Shown one piece after another: positions 17,589-26,615 of a stretch of 64,000 nt of DNA. Made by a program: the position numbers and the translations under genes. The notes under the pieces are model-generated. The model ran no database searches. It was not told the origin of the DNA and worked only from the letters and a program-made list of their open reading frames with translations. The stretch's first letter is position 1. Each line of letters opens with the position of its first letter. Source of the stretch: Arenibacter sp. ARW7G5Y1 (GTDB taxonomy: Bacteria > Bacteroidota > Bacteroidia > Flavobacteriales > Flavobacteriaceae). Location: contig NZ_QJJZ01000012.1 of the NCBI RefSeq assembly GCF_003201775.1, positions 62,001 to 126,000 on the forward strand. Direction: 5' to 3'.

Positions 17589-19364
17589 ATGACTTATATG
17601 ATTGTAATAAAGAAAATCCTATTTGTTCTTCTATGTATTGTTGTTTTTATAGGATGTTCAGAGGAATCAAAAAAGACAAAAAGGCCTAATGTTATCATTG
17701 TGGTAACGGACGACCAAGGTTTTGGCGATTTGGGATATTATGGCAATCCACATGTCCAAACCCCTACACTGGATAGTTTTGCAAAAGAAAGTGTTCGCTT
17801 TGACCAGTTTATAGTATCCCCGGTTTGTGCGCCTACACGTGCCTCTTTAATGACAGGCAGATACTCGCTAAGGACAGGGGTTCGGGACACCTATAGAGGA
17901 GGAGCCATAATGGCCACAGAGGAAACAACCTTGGCAGAAATGCTTAAGGAAGCAGGTTATACCACTGGTATGGTAGGCAAATGGCATTTGGGCGACAACT
18001 ATCCTTCCAGACCGCAAGATCAAGGCTTTGATTACACCCTACGACATTTATCGGGAGGAATTGGTCAGCCAGGCGATTGGCCCAATACCCCCAAAGGAAA
18101 CCGTAGCTATTTTGATCCCATTCTATGGAAAAATGGAGAAATGTTCCAAAGTAAAGGTTATTGTTCCGATGTTTTTACGGACGCGGCCATAGACTTTGTA
18201 GAGGTCAATAAGGAACAACCATTTTTCCTATACCTATCCTATAACGCCCCACATGCCCCTTTACAAGTACCCCAGGAGTACTATGACAGATATAAGGACC
18301 TTGATCCCTCATCAGGTTTTGAAAATGACGCAAGACCTTTTCCGGAAATGGATGAACGCATGAAAGAAAACGCCAGAAAGGTATATGCCATGGTTTCCAA
18401 TATTGACGATAACCTAAAAAAACTATTTCAGCAATTGAAAGAATTAAAATTGGAAGACAATACCTTGGTCATATTTATGACGGACAATGGTCATCAACAC
18501 GATCGTTATGCTGCGGGAATGAGAGGGCGAAAATCATTTGTATATGAAGGCGGGGTAAGGGTCCCCTGTTTCTGGAGACTTCCTTCCAAGTTTAAAGGCA
18601 ATAGGGATATTAAAACCCCTGCGGCCCATTATGATATTTTTCCTACCCTGGCAGATCTATGCAATACCCAACTCCCTACAGATAGCGTTATAGACGGAAA
18701 AAGTCTTGTGCCGTTATTGTCCAATGAAAATTCCAGTTTGGATAATCGTACCCTGGTACGAAGTTGGGTAAGGGGCGGACCGGAACGATATGATAACATC
18801 TCCATTAGAAAAGATCATTACAAACTAGTTGGAAATACTGGAGAAACAGAAGGAATAGAGCAGTTTGAACTTTTCAACATTCAGGATGACCCTTATGAAC
18901 GGAACAACATAGTTGGCACCAACACTTTAAAAGCCCAAGAATTAAAAAATGAAATGGACACTTGGTTTGATGAGATGACCAATTCCCCCAACTTCATAAA
19001 AGCCCAGCCCGCAATTGTAGGCACAGTACATGAAAACCCTTCTGTGTTGAATTTAAACGATGCTGTGTTTGAGAAAAACGAAACAGTGGGCCAAGATATA
19101 GCCGGATGGGAAATAGAAGCCACAGAGGCCGGAAATTACGATATACAAATAAATCTGGGCCACAATCGATTTTCCCAGATCGCTTTAACGTTAACTGTTG
19201 GGGAGTTGGAAATAAAACGAAACTCCAACGAGTTGGTAGATGGTATTATAGACATAAAAAATATAGCGCTTCAAAAAGGTGCAACCAAACTTGTACCTAT
19301 AATAACGGGCAAAAATGGTGGATATATTAAACCCTTTTATGTGGTAATGACCAAAATAAATTAG
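17589..19364 (+). CDS. S1-family sulfatase with C-terminal beta domain, lipoprotein
   Basis: The frame opens at a TTG at 17583; ATGs at 17589 and 17598 are better starts, and I use 17589. The lipobox is VFIGC. VTDDQGFGDLGYYGN gives the metal Asp pair; SPVCAPTRASLMTG holds the formylglycine Cys; GKWHLGDN, MTDNGHQHD and GRKSFVYEGGVRVP complete the active site. The last 130 or so residues (from about NFIKAQP) form a separate beta-rich domain with NYDIQINLGHNRFS, not part of the sulfatase fold. The sulfatase at 39790-41646 has the same architecture, so the two are probable paralogues. It is the last gene of the plus-strand run and converges on the minus-strand sulfatase across 384 bases. Confidence 0.92.
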   Translation: MTYMIVIKKILFVLLCIVVFIGCSEESKKTKRPNVIIVVTDDQGFGDLGYYGNPHVQTPTLDSFAKESVRFDQFIVSPVCAPTRASLMTGRYSLRTGVRDTYRGGAIMATEETTLAEMLKEAGYTTGMVGKWHLGDNYPSRPQDQGFDYTLRHLSGGIGQPGDWPNTPKGNRSYFDPILWKNGEMFQSKGYCSDVFTDAAIDFVEVNKEQPFFLYLSYNAPHAPLQVPQEYYDRYKDLDPSSGFENDARPFPEMDERMKENARKVYAMVSNIDDNLKKLFQQLKELKLEDNTLVIFMTDNGHQHDRYAAGMRGRKSFVYEGGVRVPCFWRLPSKFKGNRDIKTPAAHYDIFPTLADLCNTQLPTDSVIDGKSLVPLLSNENSSLDNRTLVRSWVRGGPERYDNISIRKDHYKLVGNTGETEGIEQFELFNIQDDPYERNNIVGTNTLKAQELKNEMDTWFDEMTNSPNFIKAQPAIVGTVHENPSVLNLNDAVFEKNETVGQDIAGWEIEATEAGNYDIQINLGHNRFSQIALTLTVGELEIKRNSNELVDGIIDIKNIALQKGATKLVPIITGKNGGYIKPFYVVMTKIN

Positions 19365-19748
19365 ATAATGCTGATTAAATGGCGGACCCGAGAGTTCTTC
19401 ACTTGAATTTAATAATCTAAAACCTCTCGACTGGGTCTACCGACTATGGCAGTCTCTTCGACTGAGTCCTATTTTGAAACCCCCGTTAACTATTGCGAGA
19501 GAATTCACAAATACAAGGCTGCAGCTACCTGTATGATTTAGCTCATAGCATCATTATTTTAATGGTATTCGTAAACCTACGGTTTCTCTCTATCGTTCGA
19601 AATAACTGGCTCGGCAAACTTGAACAATAAACTTTTAACTTTAAACTATTTATTGTTAATTATTGATTGTACACTTTAAGAAGCAGATTGCCGCGCCACA
19701 CCCGCCTATCGGCTGGGCAGGTTCGCAATAATGCCTCCAAGGGCTCCT
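19365..19748. repeat. Convergent intergenic region with degenerate repeats
   Basis: No gene is visible. Two similar direct copies occur at about 19423-19437 (CTCTCGACTGGGTC) and 19452-19469 (CTCTTCGACTGAGTC). The first copy is also partly complementary to GACCCGAGAG at 19385-19394, giving an imperfect hairpin that could act as a terminator for the plus-strand run. Around 19685-19735 a GC-richer patch (AGATTGCCGCGCC ... GGTTCGCAATAATG) resembles short dispersed intergenic repeats I associate with flavobacterial genomes. Base composition differs from the flanks. Confidence 0.45.
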
Positions 19749-21224
19749 CTATTTGTTCAATTTTGGTCCTTGGGGTTTCGCATCTTTGCCATAATCGATA
19801 TATCCTGCAGAATTTAATTTATAATTCCACTTATCAATATAATACTGCCTTGGCCTGAATTCGTCCCCTATTTTACTTAATTCATTTTGAAGAACCACTT
19901 CCATTTCCTCTTGTAGTTGTTTATATTCCGGGTTATGAACAAGGTTGTCCAATTGGAGCGTATCCTTTTTATTATCGAACAGGAACAATGGCCCTTCAAG
20001 GGTTTTAACATAGGCATATCTGCTCGTATAAACACCCCTGTACTCATCCGACTTTCCCGCAAAGGGGGAAACGTTCATAACAAGAGTTGCCTTATCCTTT
20101 TTAAGCTCGGGGTTCTCGATGGCATCGGCCATATTCTCACCATCAACAAATCCTGGCACTGGCAAGTCTGCTAGCGACAAAAGTGTTGGAAGAATGTCAG
20201 GAACGTTGATAGGGGCCTCTACTTCAATCTTCTTATTACCAAAACGGGCCGGATATTTTAGAAGAAAAGGTATCCTAACCGATTCTGCCCATGGCACTTG
20301 CTTTTGTTTGGGTCGAACACCATGCGAACCTAGCATTTCGCCATGGTCGGAGGTAAAGACAATGATGGTGTTTTCGGAAATTCCCGCCTCCTCAATCGCT
20401 TTTTCCAAATCGCCAATGCACTTGTCCAAGGCCAGGATATGGGCATAATATCCCACTGCTTCCTTTTTGGCTGTTTCCCTCATATCTTCTGCAACATTAT
20501 CCCTGAGGATTATATCCCCTTCATTGAACTGCTCTTGAAATTCTTTGGGAGCACTTCCATGTGGAAAATGTGGAGCCCCCCAAGCGAGAACCATAAGAAA
20601 AGGGTTGTCCTTCCCTGCATTTTCCTGGATATATGAGATAGCATCCCGAGTCTCGGCGTATGGTCCATAACCTTCCCATTTTTTCTTTATACTATCGTTG
20701 CCTTCATAGTATATAAGGTTATTGTAGTCATGGGAACATTCCAAGGCCTTCCAATAATCAAAACCTTGTCTTCTTTCAGGGGGAGTATAGTCAAATCTTC
20801 CCATGCCATCTAGATGCCATTTACCTATATAGCCCGTATTATAACCTGAGTCTTTAAAAAGTTCCGCTAGCGTTACCGACTCCTCCGGTAGGTGAAGGTC
20901 ATTAAAGATCATTCCAGTAGTAGTAGGATACTGTCCAGTTAAAAACGCTGCCCTAAAAGGGGTACAGACCGGTGTAACCGAAATGGCATTTTTAAAGTTT
21001 ACGCCCTTGGCCGCCAATTGGTCCAGATTGGGCGTCTTGCCTATAAGGTTGGGGTCTCCGTTATAACCTGTGGCCTGGGCCCTCCATTGATCGGCGAGCA
21101 CGAAGACTATATTTGGTTTCTTGCCCTTGGTGGAAACCGTTTCTTTAGGGTTCTTATTTTTGCAGGATGATAGGACACCAATGCAAATTATCAAACATAT
21201 TACTATTCTACCTTTATTATTCAT
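19749..21224 (-). CDS. S1-family sulfatase, lipoprotein
   Basis: The frame is open from 21248; I choose the ATG at 21222-21224 because it begins a compact lipoprotein signal (MNNKGRIVICL to VLSSC). KPNIVFVLADQWRAQATGYNGD places Asp-Gln where most neighbours have Asp-Asp, a variant seen in some S1 groups. TPVCTPFRAAFLTG contains the formylglycine Cys (95 from the longer start, 87 from this one). GKWHLDG, TSDHGEMLGSHG and the following Lys-rich QKQVPWAESVRIP segment supply the remaining active-site residues. It is the last gene of the minus-strand SusCD block and lies 238 bases past the unknown secreted protein. Substrate unknown. Confidence 0.9.
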   Translation of the reverse strand: MNNKGRIVICLIICIGVLSSCKNKNPKETVSTKGKKPNIVFVLADQWRAQATGYNGDPNLIGKTPNLDQLAAKGVNFKNAISVTPVCTPFRAAFLTGQYPTTTGMIFNDLHLPEESVTLAELFKDSGYNTGYIGKWHLDGMGRFDYTPPERRQGFDYWKALECSHDYNNLIYYEGNDSIKKKWEGYGPYAETRDAISYIQENAGKDNPFLMVLAWGAPHFPHGSAPKEFQEQFNEGDIILRDNVAEDMRETAKKEAVGYYAHILALDKCIGDLEKAIEEAGISENTIIVFTSDHGEMLGSHGVRPKQKQVPWAESVRIPFLLKYPARFGNKKIEVEAPINVPDILPTLLSLADLPVPGFVDGENMADAIENPELKKDKATLVMNVSPFAGKSDEYRGVYTSRYAYVKTLEGPLFLFDNKKDTLQLDNLVHNPEYKQLQEEMEVVLQNELSKIGDEFRPRQYYIDKWNYKLNSAGYIDYGKDAKPQGPKLNK

Positions 21225-21462
21225 AAGCGATGTTTCCATAAATATCAATTTTCCAAATTCCTTATTTTAGGGATATATACAATTTTAACTTCCTTGGACT
21301 ACCTCTGGGTTATTGCAATCCAATTATTTCAAGAAATCTAAGGCACATATTAAACCTTAGTGCACCATCCACCCATTTTATAGGTATTGTCTTTCCTGCC
21401 CCGATTTTATTTTGACAACAACCCCCAAAAGGTTCTCCACAATGATCCACACTGTTGATCTA

Positions 21463-23148
21463 TCATTCTTCCCATCCTTGTTTTGTGACAATGGGTACAT
21501 AGCCCACCTCCAACCCAGCTGGAGGGGTTACTATCAGGGCCGCGTCAATATTGGCCAGCTTTCCTATCCTGGGCGCTGGGAGATATTCTTGTTCCTTTGT
21601 CCAATTCCTATGCAATTTCTCAACTCGCCGCTGTAGCTCCTCCCGTTCGGCAACCGATAAATCGGCGTTCAGCAATGCAGGCTGATCAACAAATTTGTAC
21701 CAATAATAGGTTACTGTACTGCCATCCCCAATTTTGGTTTTAAAAGGTCCGGCAACCGATCCTGGTTTTTTCCAACTGCTTTCCTCATCTACAGGGGTTA
21801 TATAAGGTTTCATGGGTTTATCCGTAGAAACAAAACTAACCTTATGAAGTCCGGATTCGGAAGGAACATCTTCGGCTTGCACTGCCTCCCAATGTGGCGT
21901 ATCTCCCTCCTTTTTCTTAAGCTGATAGTATTCCGGAAGCGTCATCAACTGCCCATCCTTAGTGCTGGTCTTCTTTACCAATTGATCGTTCCAACTATAT
22001 CCAAAGGTAATTGAATCAAAGGCCACTGGGGTGGCCATAGAGTTCCAATCGATGGGCCATCTCTGATCTTTTGGCACCTCTTTGGAATACAATTTCCAAC
22101 TAGAACCTGCCTTTCCCTTAAACGTATGTACTATGGCCCCTTGTGGATCAATGGCACCACTTACTGCTGGACCGTTGTTTTCCAACCATGATTTTACTCC
22201 GTCCCAAAGTGCGCTCTTTTTGTATGCTGTCATTTGATGAATAAGCACCGATTCGCCAATTGGCCCACTGGGAAAAGAGGTCGGTGCCGACCTGGCGTAG
22301 ACCTCCCCATTGCTATCCGTGTACTGTACGCTAGGAATATGTTGGGTTTCCATTTGCACAGGTTTATTTGGCTTTGCGGGCCGAGTATCCAAAAACATTC
22401 CGGCCAATTCCGGTTCCTCTACAATAGGTTTAGCGAAAAAATAAGGTGTAAAAAAGGCCACAGGACCCTTAAAGTTCCCCGTATTTAAAAACAAGGTCCA
22501 TGAGTTGTCCCCGGTGGGAACACTTTTTCCCGCAGTGGAAGGTTTTGCATTGATAAGTGGTAGCGTCAGATAACCGTAGCCGAATAATTCCCCGCAGGTA
22601 CCTTGTTCCAGATTTAGTCCGTCCGGAGGCCACAATACCCACGGACTTAGTTGAGCTATTCCGTACTTGCCCTTTGGTTGCTCCCAGTCCCTTCCTTTTC
22701 CTGCACCTGGGCCATTGGCCCATTCACTGAAATTCAACGCGACCCCGCCCATAATAAACTTGGGGGTTTCGGTGGCAAAGCGCGTGTCTCGCCACCACCC
22801 CAATCCACCTTCTATGTCATTGTACAACTTCCTATCCGGTTTTGGTATGTCATAACTCGGATGCATCCATGTTCCAAAAAGCCCAGTTTGAAAACTATTT
22901 CCTGGATAGTCCTTCAACAAGGGCCATGCCGCTACATAGGTGGAGAAACCCGCATTATAGGTCTCCGGAACCTTGTTGATCCCTACCATAAGATAGCCGT
23001 TCATGGAAATTTTCTCGGCCTCCCCCGAAACCTGTACTACTTGGGCATAAAAATAGTTGGCGCCAAAAATTAACAAGACCAACCCATTTAAAATCTGTCT
23101 TTTGATATAGTTGCCATTAGTCCTGTTCTTTTTCATTATTCTATTCAT
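21463..23148 (-). CDS. Secreted protein of unknown function in sulfatase cluster
   Basis: 561 residues; the start could also be the Met at 23136. A signal peptide is visible (NYIKRQILNG, hydrophobic core, ANYFYAQ). I recognise no enzyme motif. The body is rich in Trp, Gly and Pro, with segments such as GGLGWWRDTRF, GPGAGKGRDWEQPKGKYG, LSPWVLWPPDG and SGAIDPQGAIVHTFKG, suggesting a beta-rich extracellular fold. There is a DTRPAKPNKP segment near the middle and a charged helix (AEREELQRRVEKLHRNW) near the C-terminus. It sits 40 bases after the sulfatase stop at 23189 and upstream of another sulfatase, all on the same strand, so a role in binding or processing the same substrate is plausible. 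Function is not known to me. Confidence 0.8.
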   Translation of the reverse strand: MNRIMKKNRTNGNYIKRQILNGLVLLIFGANYFYAQVVQVSGEAEKISMNGYLMVGINKVPETYNAGFSTYVAAWPLLKDYPGNSFQTGLFGTWMHPSYDIPKPDRKLYNDIEGGLGWWRDTRFATETPKFIMGGVALNFSEWANGPGAGKGRDWEQPKGKYGIAQLSPWVLWPPDGLNLEQGTCGELFGYGYLTLPLINAKPSTAGKSVPTGDNSWTLFLNTGNFKGPVAFFTPYFFAKPIVEEPELAGMFLDTRPAKPNKPVQMETQHIPSVQYTDSNGEVYARSAPTSFPSGPIGESVLIHQMTAYKKSALWDGVKSWLENNGPAVSGAIDPQGAIVHTFKGKAGSSWKLYSKEVPKDQRWPIDWNSMATPVAFDSITFGYSWNDQLVKKTSTKDGQLMTLPEYYQLKKKEGDTPHWEAVQAEDVPSESGLHKVSFVSTDKPMKPYITPVDEESSWKKPGSVAGPFKTKIGDGSTVTYYWYKFVDQPALLNADLSVAEREELQRRVEKLHRNWTKEQEYLPAPRIGKLANIDAALIVTPPAGLEVGYVPIVTKQGWEE

Positions 23149-23188
23149 TTATGCTTTAAGTAATTTAATGGATTGAAATACTGCTATG

Positions 23189-24790
23189 CTATTTTTTTGT
23201 TTGTCCACCAAGTCCCTTTAGCTTCTCAATACCTATAGGTTGTCTATTTTTAGGGGCACTTCGTCCACTAAGTTTTAAATGTTTTAGCAGTTCCTGAAGT
23301 TCCTTTCGTTTCTCTTCGTTGGCATAATATAGATTTGTAGTCTCTCCCGGATCCTCGGACAGGTTGTACAATTGCCCTGGTGCATCCCCTGCCGTTTCTG
23401 GTAGGGCATATTTTTTCATAAATCCCTTTTCATATTGGTTACCCCCTGATCCCCTGTGGTCCAGGTATTTCCAGTTTCCTTGACGGATTTGAAATTCCCC
23501 TCGGAAACTCTGGGTCAACAAATGGGGCCTGATCGGCTCACCATCCTTCTGCATCCCCAACATGGCAGGTAACATATCAAAACTGTCGGTGGCATCTTCC
23601 TCATTGAGTTGGTACCCAACAACGGAAGCGACCGTAGCAAAAACGTCGGTGATATTGGTCATTTGTTCACTTACCAATCCTTTGGGAATCTTGCCAGGCC
23701 AGCGTGCGATGAAGGGAACGCGGTGACCGCCTTCCCAGGCATCGCGCTTCATTCCTCTCCAACCACCGGAGGCATCATGTCCGTAATCCTCACGCATCCA
23801 ATCTACATGTACGATCTCCGCACCATTGTCCGAGCTAAACATTATCAGGGTATTGTCATCTATTCCCAACTCTTCCACCAAATCCAACACACGACCAACT
23901 ATAACATCCAGTTCATAGACAAAATCGCCACGGGGTCCGGCATTGGTAAGACCATTAAACTCCGGAGCCGGAAGTACCGGCGCATGGGCAATTTGGGTAG
24001 ATAGGATGGTAAAAAATGGGACGTCCGGAGTCTTTTTTCGATGTTCCTTGATAAAATTTTGTGTCTTTTCATAGAACAGGAGATCTGCCTCCATGAAATT
24101 GTAGCCCGGTGCCATCCAACCCTCATCGTTGTCCCAGCGCCATTTACCCCCAAGGTTTGGTAGGTTGTCACTTTTATGTCTTTCACTGGCAGCTACGGGT
24201 ACCATACCGTTCTCTATATATACGTACAAAGGATCCGTAGTAGGGCAATTGGGAGTAATGAACGACTCATCAAATCCCCTTGCATTGGGACCATCAATAA
24301 GGGGAGTACTTTTTTCATAATCGATAAGCAATGAATTTTCAAACCCACCACCAAGTCGCTTATTATCTTTATCGAACCAACTCAAGCCTACATGCCATTT
24401 CCCGAACACTCCGGTCCGGTATCCTTTTTTTTGAAGCATTTGTGCAATAGTAAGGGTCCCGGGTCTTAAGAAACTGGGACCGCCTGGACCTTCAAAAGCT
24501 GGCCCTCCGCCTCCTGTGGAACGATAGATCTGTTGCCCGGACAAAAGTCCGTAACGTGAGGGTGAACAGATGGTGGACGGACTATGGGCATCCGTAAACA
24601 TTATCCCTTCCTTGGCCATTTTATCCAAACGCGGGGTCTTATAAGCCGATTCGGCATTGTAACAGGAAAGGTCCCCGTACCCAAGATCATCGGCATAAAT
24701 AATGATAATGTTAGGTAGTTCTTGAGCCATTGTCCTAACAGTGCCAACCATACAACTTAAGGCTAATAATAGTATTTTAATCTTGGTCAT
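23189..24790 (-). CDS. S1-family sulfatase, secreted
   Basis: 533 residues with a signal peptide (MTKIKILLLALS to TMAQ) and no lipobox. [19 protein letters not shown] gives the metal ligands and STICSPSRYGLLSG holds formylglycine Cys75. GKWHVGL, FSSDNGAEIVH and MKRDAWEGGHRVPFIARWPGK complete the site. The CSPSRYGLLSG form and a poly-Gly segment (STGGGGPAFEG) right after it recall the S1_15 group of 6-O-sulfatases acting on galactose-type sugars; this is tentative. The adjacent sulfatase at 24921-26450 is clearly related: same signal start (MTK), same Cys75, and the same DAHS segment before the motif. Probably a local duplication with later specialisation. Confidence 0.92.
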   Translation of the reverse strand: MTKIKILLLALSCMVGTVRTMAQELPNIIIIYADDLGYGDLSCYNAESAYKTPRLDKMAKEGIMFTDAHSPSTICSPSRYGLLSGQQIYRSTGGGGPAFEGPGGPSFLRPGTLTIAQMLQKKGYRTGVFGKWHVGLSWFDKDNKRLGGGFENSLLIDYEKSTPLIDGPNARGFDESFITPNCPTTDPLYVYIENGMVPVAASERHKSDNLPNLGGKWRWDNDEGWMAPGYNFMEADLLFYEKTQNFIKEHRKKTPDVPFFTILSTQIAHAPVLPAPEFNGLTNAGPRGDFVYELDVIVGRVLDLVEELGIDDNTLIMFSSDNGAEIVHVDWMREDYGHDASGGWRGMKRDAWEGGHRVPFIARWPGKIPKGLVSEQMTNITDVFATVASVVGYQLNEEDATDSFDMLPAMLGMQKDGEPIRPHLLTQSFRGEFQIRQGNWKYLDHRGSGGNQYEKGFMKKYALPETAGDAPGQLYNLSEDPGETTNLYYANEEKRKELQELLKHLKLSGRSAPKNRQPIGIEKLKGLGGQTKK

Positions 24791-24920
24791 ATTTCTATGT
24801 TTAAAAAAATTTATTAATGTCTTATTACAAGAGTCATCTTATCGTCTAGTTTTTCATCAAAACTTCGGTACATTATTTGACGTCACTTTTATAAAAAACA
24901 GGCTTCCAAATACCTATTAC

Positions 24921-26450
24921 CTATTTAGTTGGACGCTTAATGGAATACCCTTGCTGTTGATACCTTTTCAAAATGTCCTGCATGCCCTTGATAATATCCG
25001 GATATTGATTATAGAGGTTATTTTTCTGTTCTGGATCAATTTCCATATCAAATAGTAATCCGGCCGATTCGAAATCCTTATACCCTCTAAGTTCCTTAAA
25101 ACTATCCGGCATTTTGGAATGCTCTCCAGAGGAACCATCCATATAAAGCCATTTTCCCTGTCTCAGTGCCCAAATTTTCTCGTTGGTATTATGTACGGTA
25201 GCTTCCCGTATGGGGGAACTATATGAGTTGCCTTTTAATAATGCCGTTAAATTATAACTGTCCGGTGCTGCATTAGTTGGTAAACTGGAGTTGGTAATGT
25301 ATGCCAATGTTGCCATGATATCTACTTGGGATATTACTTCCTTGGAAATAGACCCTTCTTTAATGCGGTTTGGCCATTTAACAATAAAGGGAACATGGTG
25401 GCCCCCTTCCCAGACATCCCGTTTTAGACCTCGAAATTCGCCCATACTGAAATGTCCATATTTTTCGGCCCTGTCAAAGGCGTAATGTTCCGGTCCGTTA
25501 TCAGCACTAAAAATAACTATGGTATTCTCTTCCAATCCTTTTTCTTTCAATGCTTTTAAGACCTGCCCGGCCACCCAATCCGTTTGATAAACAAAATCCC
25601 CATAAGGTCCCGCTGCAGACTTACCCTTAAATTCGTCATTTGGAATTATTGGGGCATGTGGAGCAGGAAGGGCGAAATATAAAAAGAAAGGTTCCTTGCC
25701 ATCCTGTTTTCCTATCCATTCCACCGTCTTTTTGGTAAGCGTGGGCAAAACCTCATAAGGGTTCCAACCTTCCACCTTGGGGCCAGGTCTAAATTCCCAT
25801 TCCCCCTCCTCTATATCAAAGCCCACATTGTGTACATCCATAACGCTTTCGGGTAATTGTATAAAGCGGTCATTTTCCATCCAGGCATATGGAGGAAAAT
25901 TTATGGTCCCATCACCAAAATAATAATCAAATCCCCTGTCCAAAGGCCCTCCGCTAATAGGTTGGTTCCAGTCCACATCCGCGGGTCGATAAAATTTTCG
26001 CATTCTTCCCCATTGCATCACTTCACCAGAGGGTTCATTTTTAAATTTCCAATTCCATCCCAAATGCCATTTTCCAATACAGGCGGTTTTATACCCATTA
26101 TTTTTAAGAATCTGTGGCAAGGTTACATCACTTTCATCAAAAAAAGGCTTCCCAAAAGCACCTACAATTCCGAATTGCCTTCTCCAATGATAGGTACCTG
26201 TAAGAAGTGCGAACCTACTGGGGGAACATATCCCGGAAGAGCTATGGGCATCTGTGAAGCGCATGCCTTCAGAGGCCAATTGATCTAAGTTTGGGGTTGG
26301 TATTTTTGAATCGGGATTTTGGACATGAAGGTCTCCATATCCCATATCATCGGCATAAATAATAATGATATTTGGCCGTTCTTGTGCCATGGATACCATA
26401 GGCCCAACTATAAAACTTAAGGTGAGTAACAACAATCCCATCTTTGTCAT
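24921..26450 (-). CDS. S1-family sulfatase, secreted
   Basis: 509 residues with signal peptide [12 protein letters not shown] to [23 protein letters not shown] supplies metal ligands; [19 protein letters not shown] contains Cys75. [19 protein letters not shown] and [19 protein letters not shown] complete an intact active site. It matches its neighbour at 23189-24790 in layout and tentatively belongs to the same S1_15-like group. The start is 166 bases after the SusD stop, with a strong hairpin plus T-run between them, so expression from the SusCD promoter would need read-through. A 130-base spacer separates it from the next sulfatase. Confidence 0.92.
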   Translation of the reverse strand: MTKMGLLLLTLSFIVGPMVSMAQERPNIIIIYADDMGYGDLHVQNPDSKIPTPNLDQLASEGMRFTDAHSSSGICSPSRFALLTGTYHWRRQFGIVGAFGKPFFDESDVTLPQILKNNGYKTACIGKWHLGWNWKFKNEPSGEVMQWGRMRKFYRPADVDWNQPISGGPLDRGFDYYFGDGTINFPPYAWMENDRFIQLPESVMDVHNVGFDIEEGEWEFRPGPKVEGWNPYEVLPTLTKKTVEWIGKQDGKEPFFLYFALPAPHAPIIPNDEFKGKSAAGPYGDFVYQTDWVAGQVLKALKEKGLEENTIVIFSADNGPEHYAFDRAEKYGHFSMGEFRGLKRDVWEGGHHVPFIVKWPNRIKEGSISKEVISQVDIMATLAYITNSSLPTNAAPDSYNLTALLKGNSYSSPIREATVHNTNEKIWALRQGKWLYMDGSSGEHSKMPDSFKELRGYKDFESAGLLFDMEIDPEQKNNLYNQYPDIIKGMQDILKRYQQQGYSIKRPTK

Positions 26451-26554
26451 ATTTTCAAGTTTAAAAGAATTAATATATGCCTTATTTCAGAAAATTACTT
26501 TTTCGGTCCTGTTTATTGAACAATAAATACGGATCGGCCATACAACTTATCCTT

Positions 26555-26590
26555 AAAAAAAAGCTGGCACAGTGATGTAGCCAGCTTTTT
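26555..26590 (-). terminator. Rho-independent terminator after SusD
   Basis: Stem AAAAAGCTGGC (26558-26568) pairs with GCCAGCTTTTT (26580-26590) around an 11-base loop. On the minus strand the stem runs into a T tract. It lies 26 bases beyond the SusD stop and upstream of the two sulfatases, so it could end or attenuate the SusCD message. Confidence 0.8.
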
Positions 26591-26615
26591 AAACACTAAT
26601 CCAATATCACGCGTT

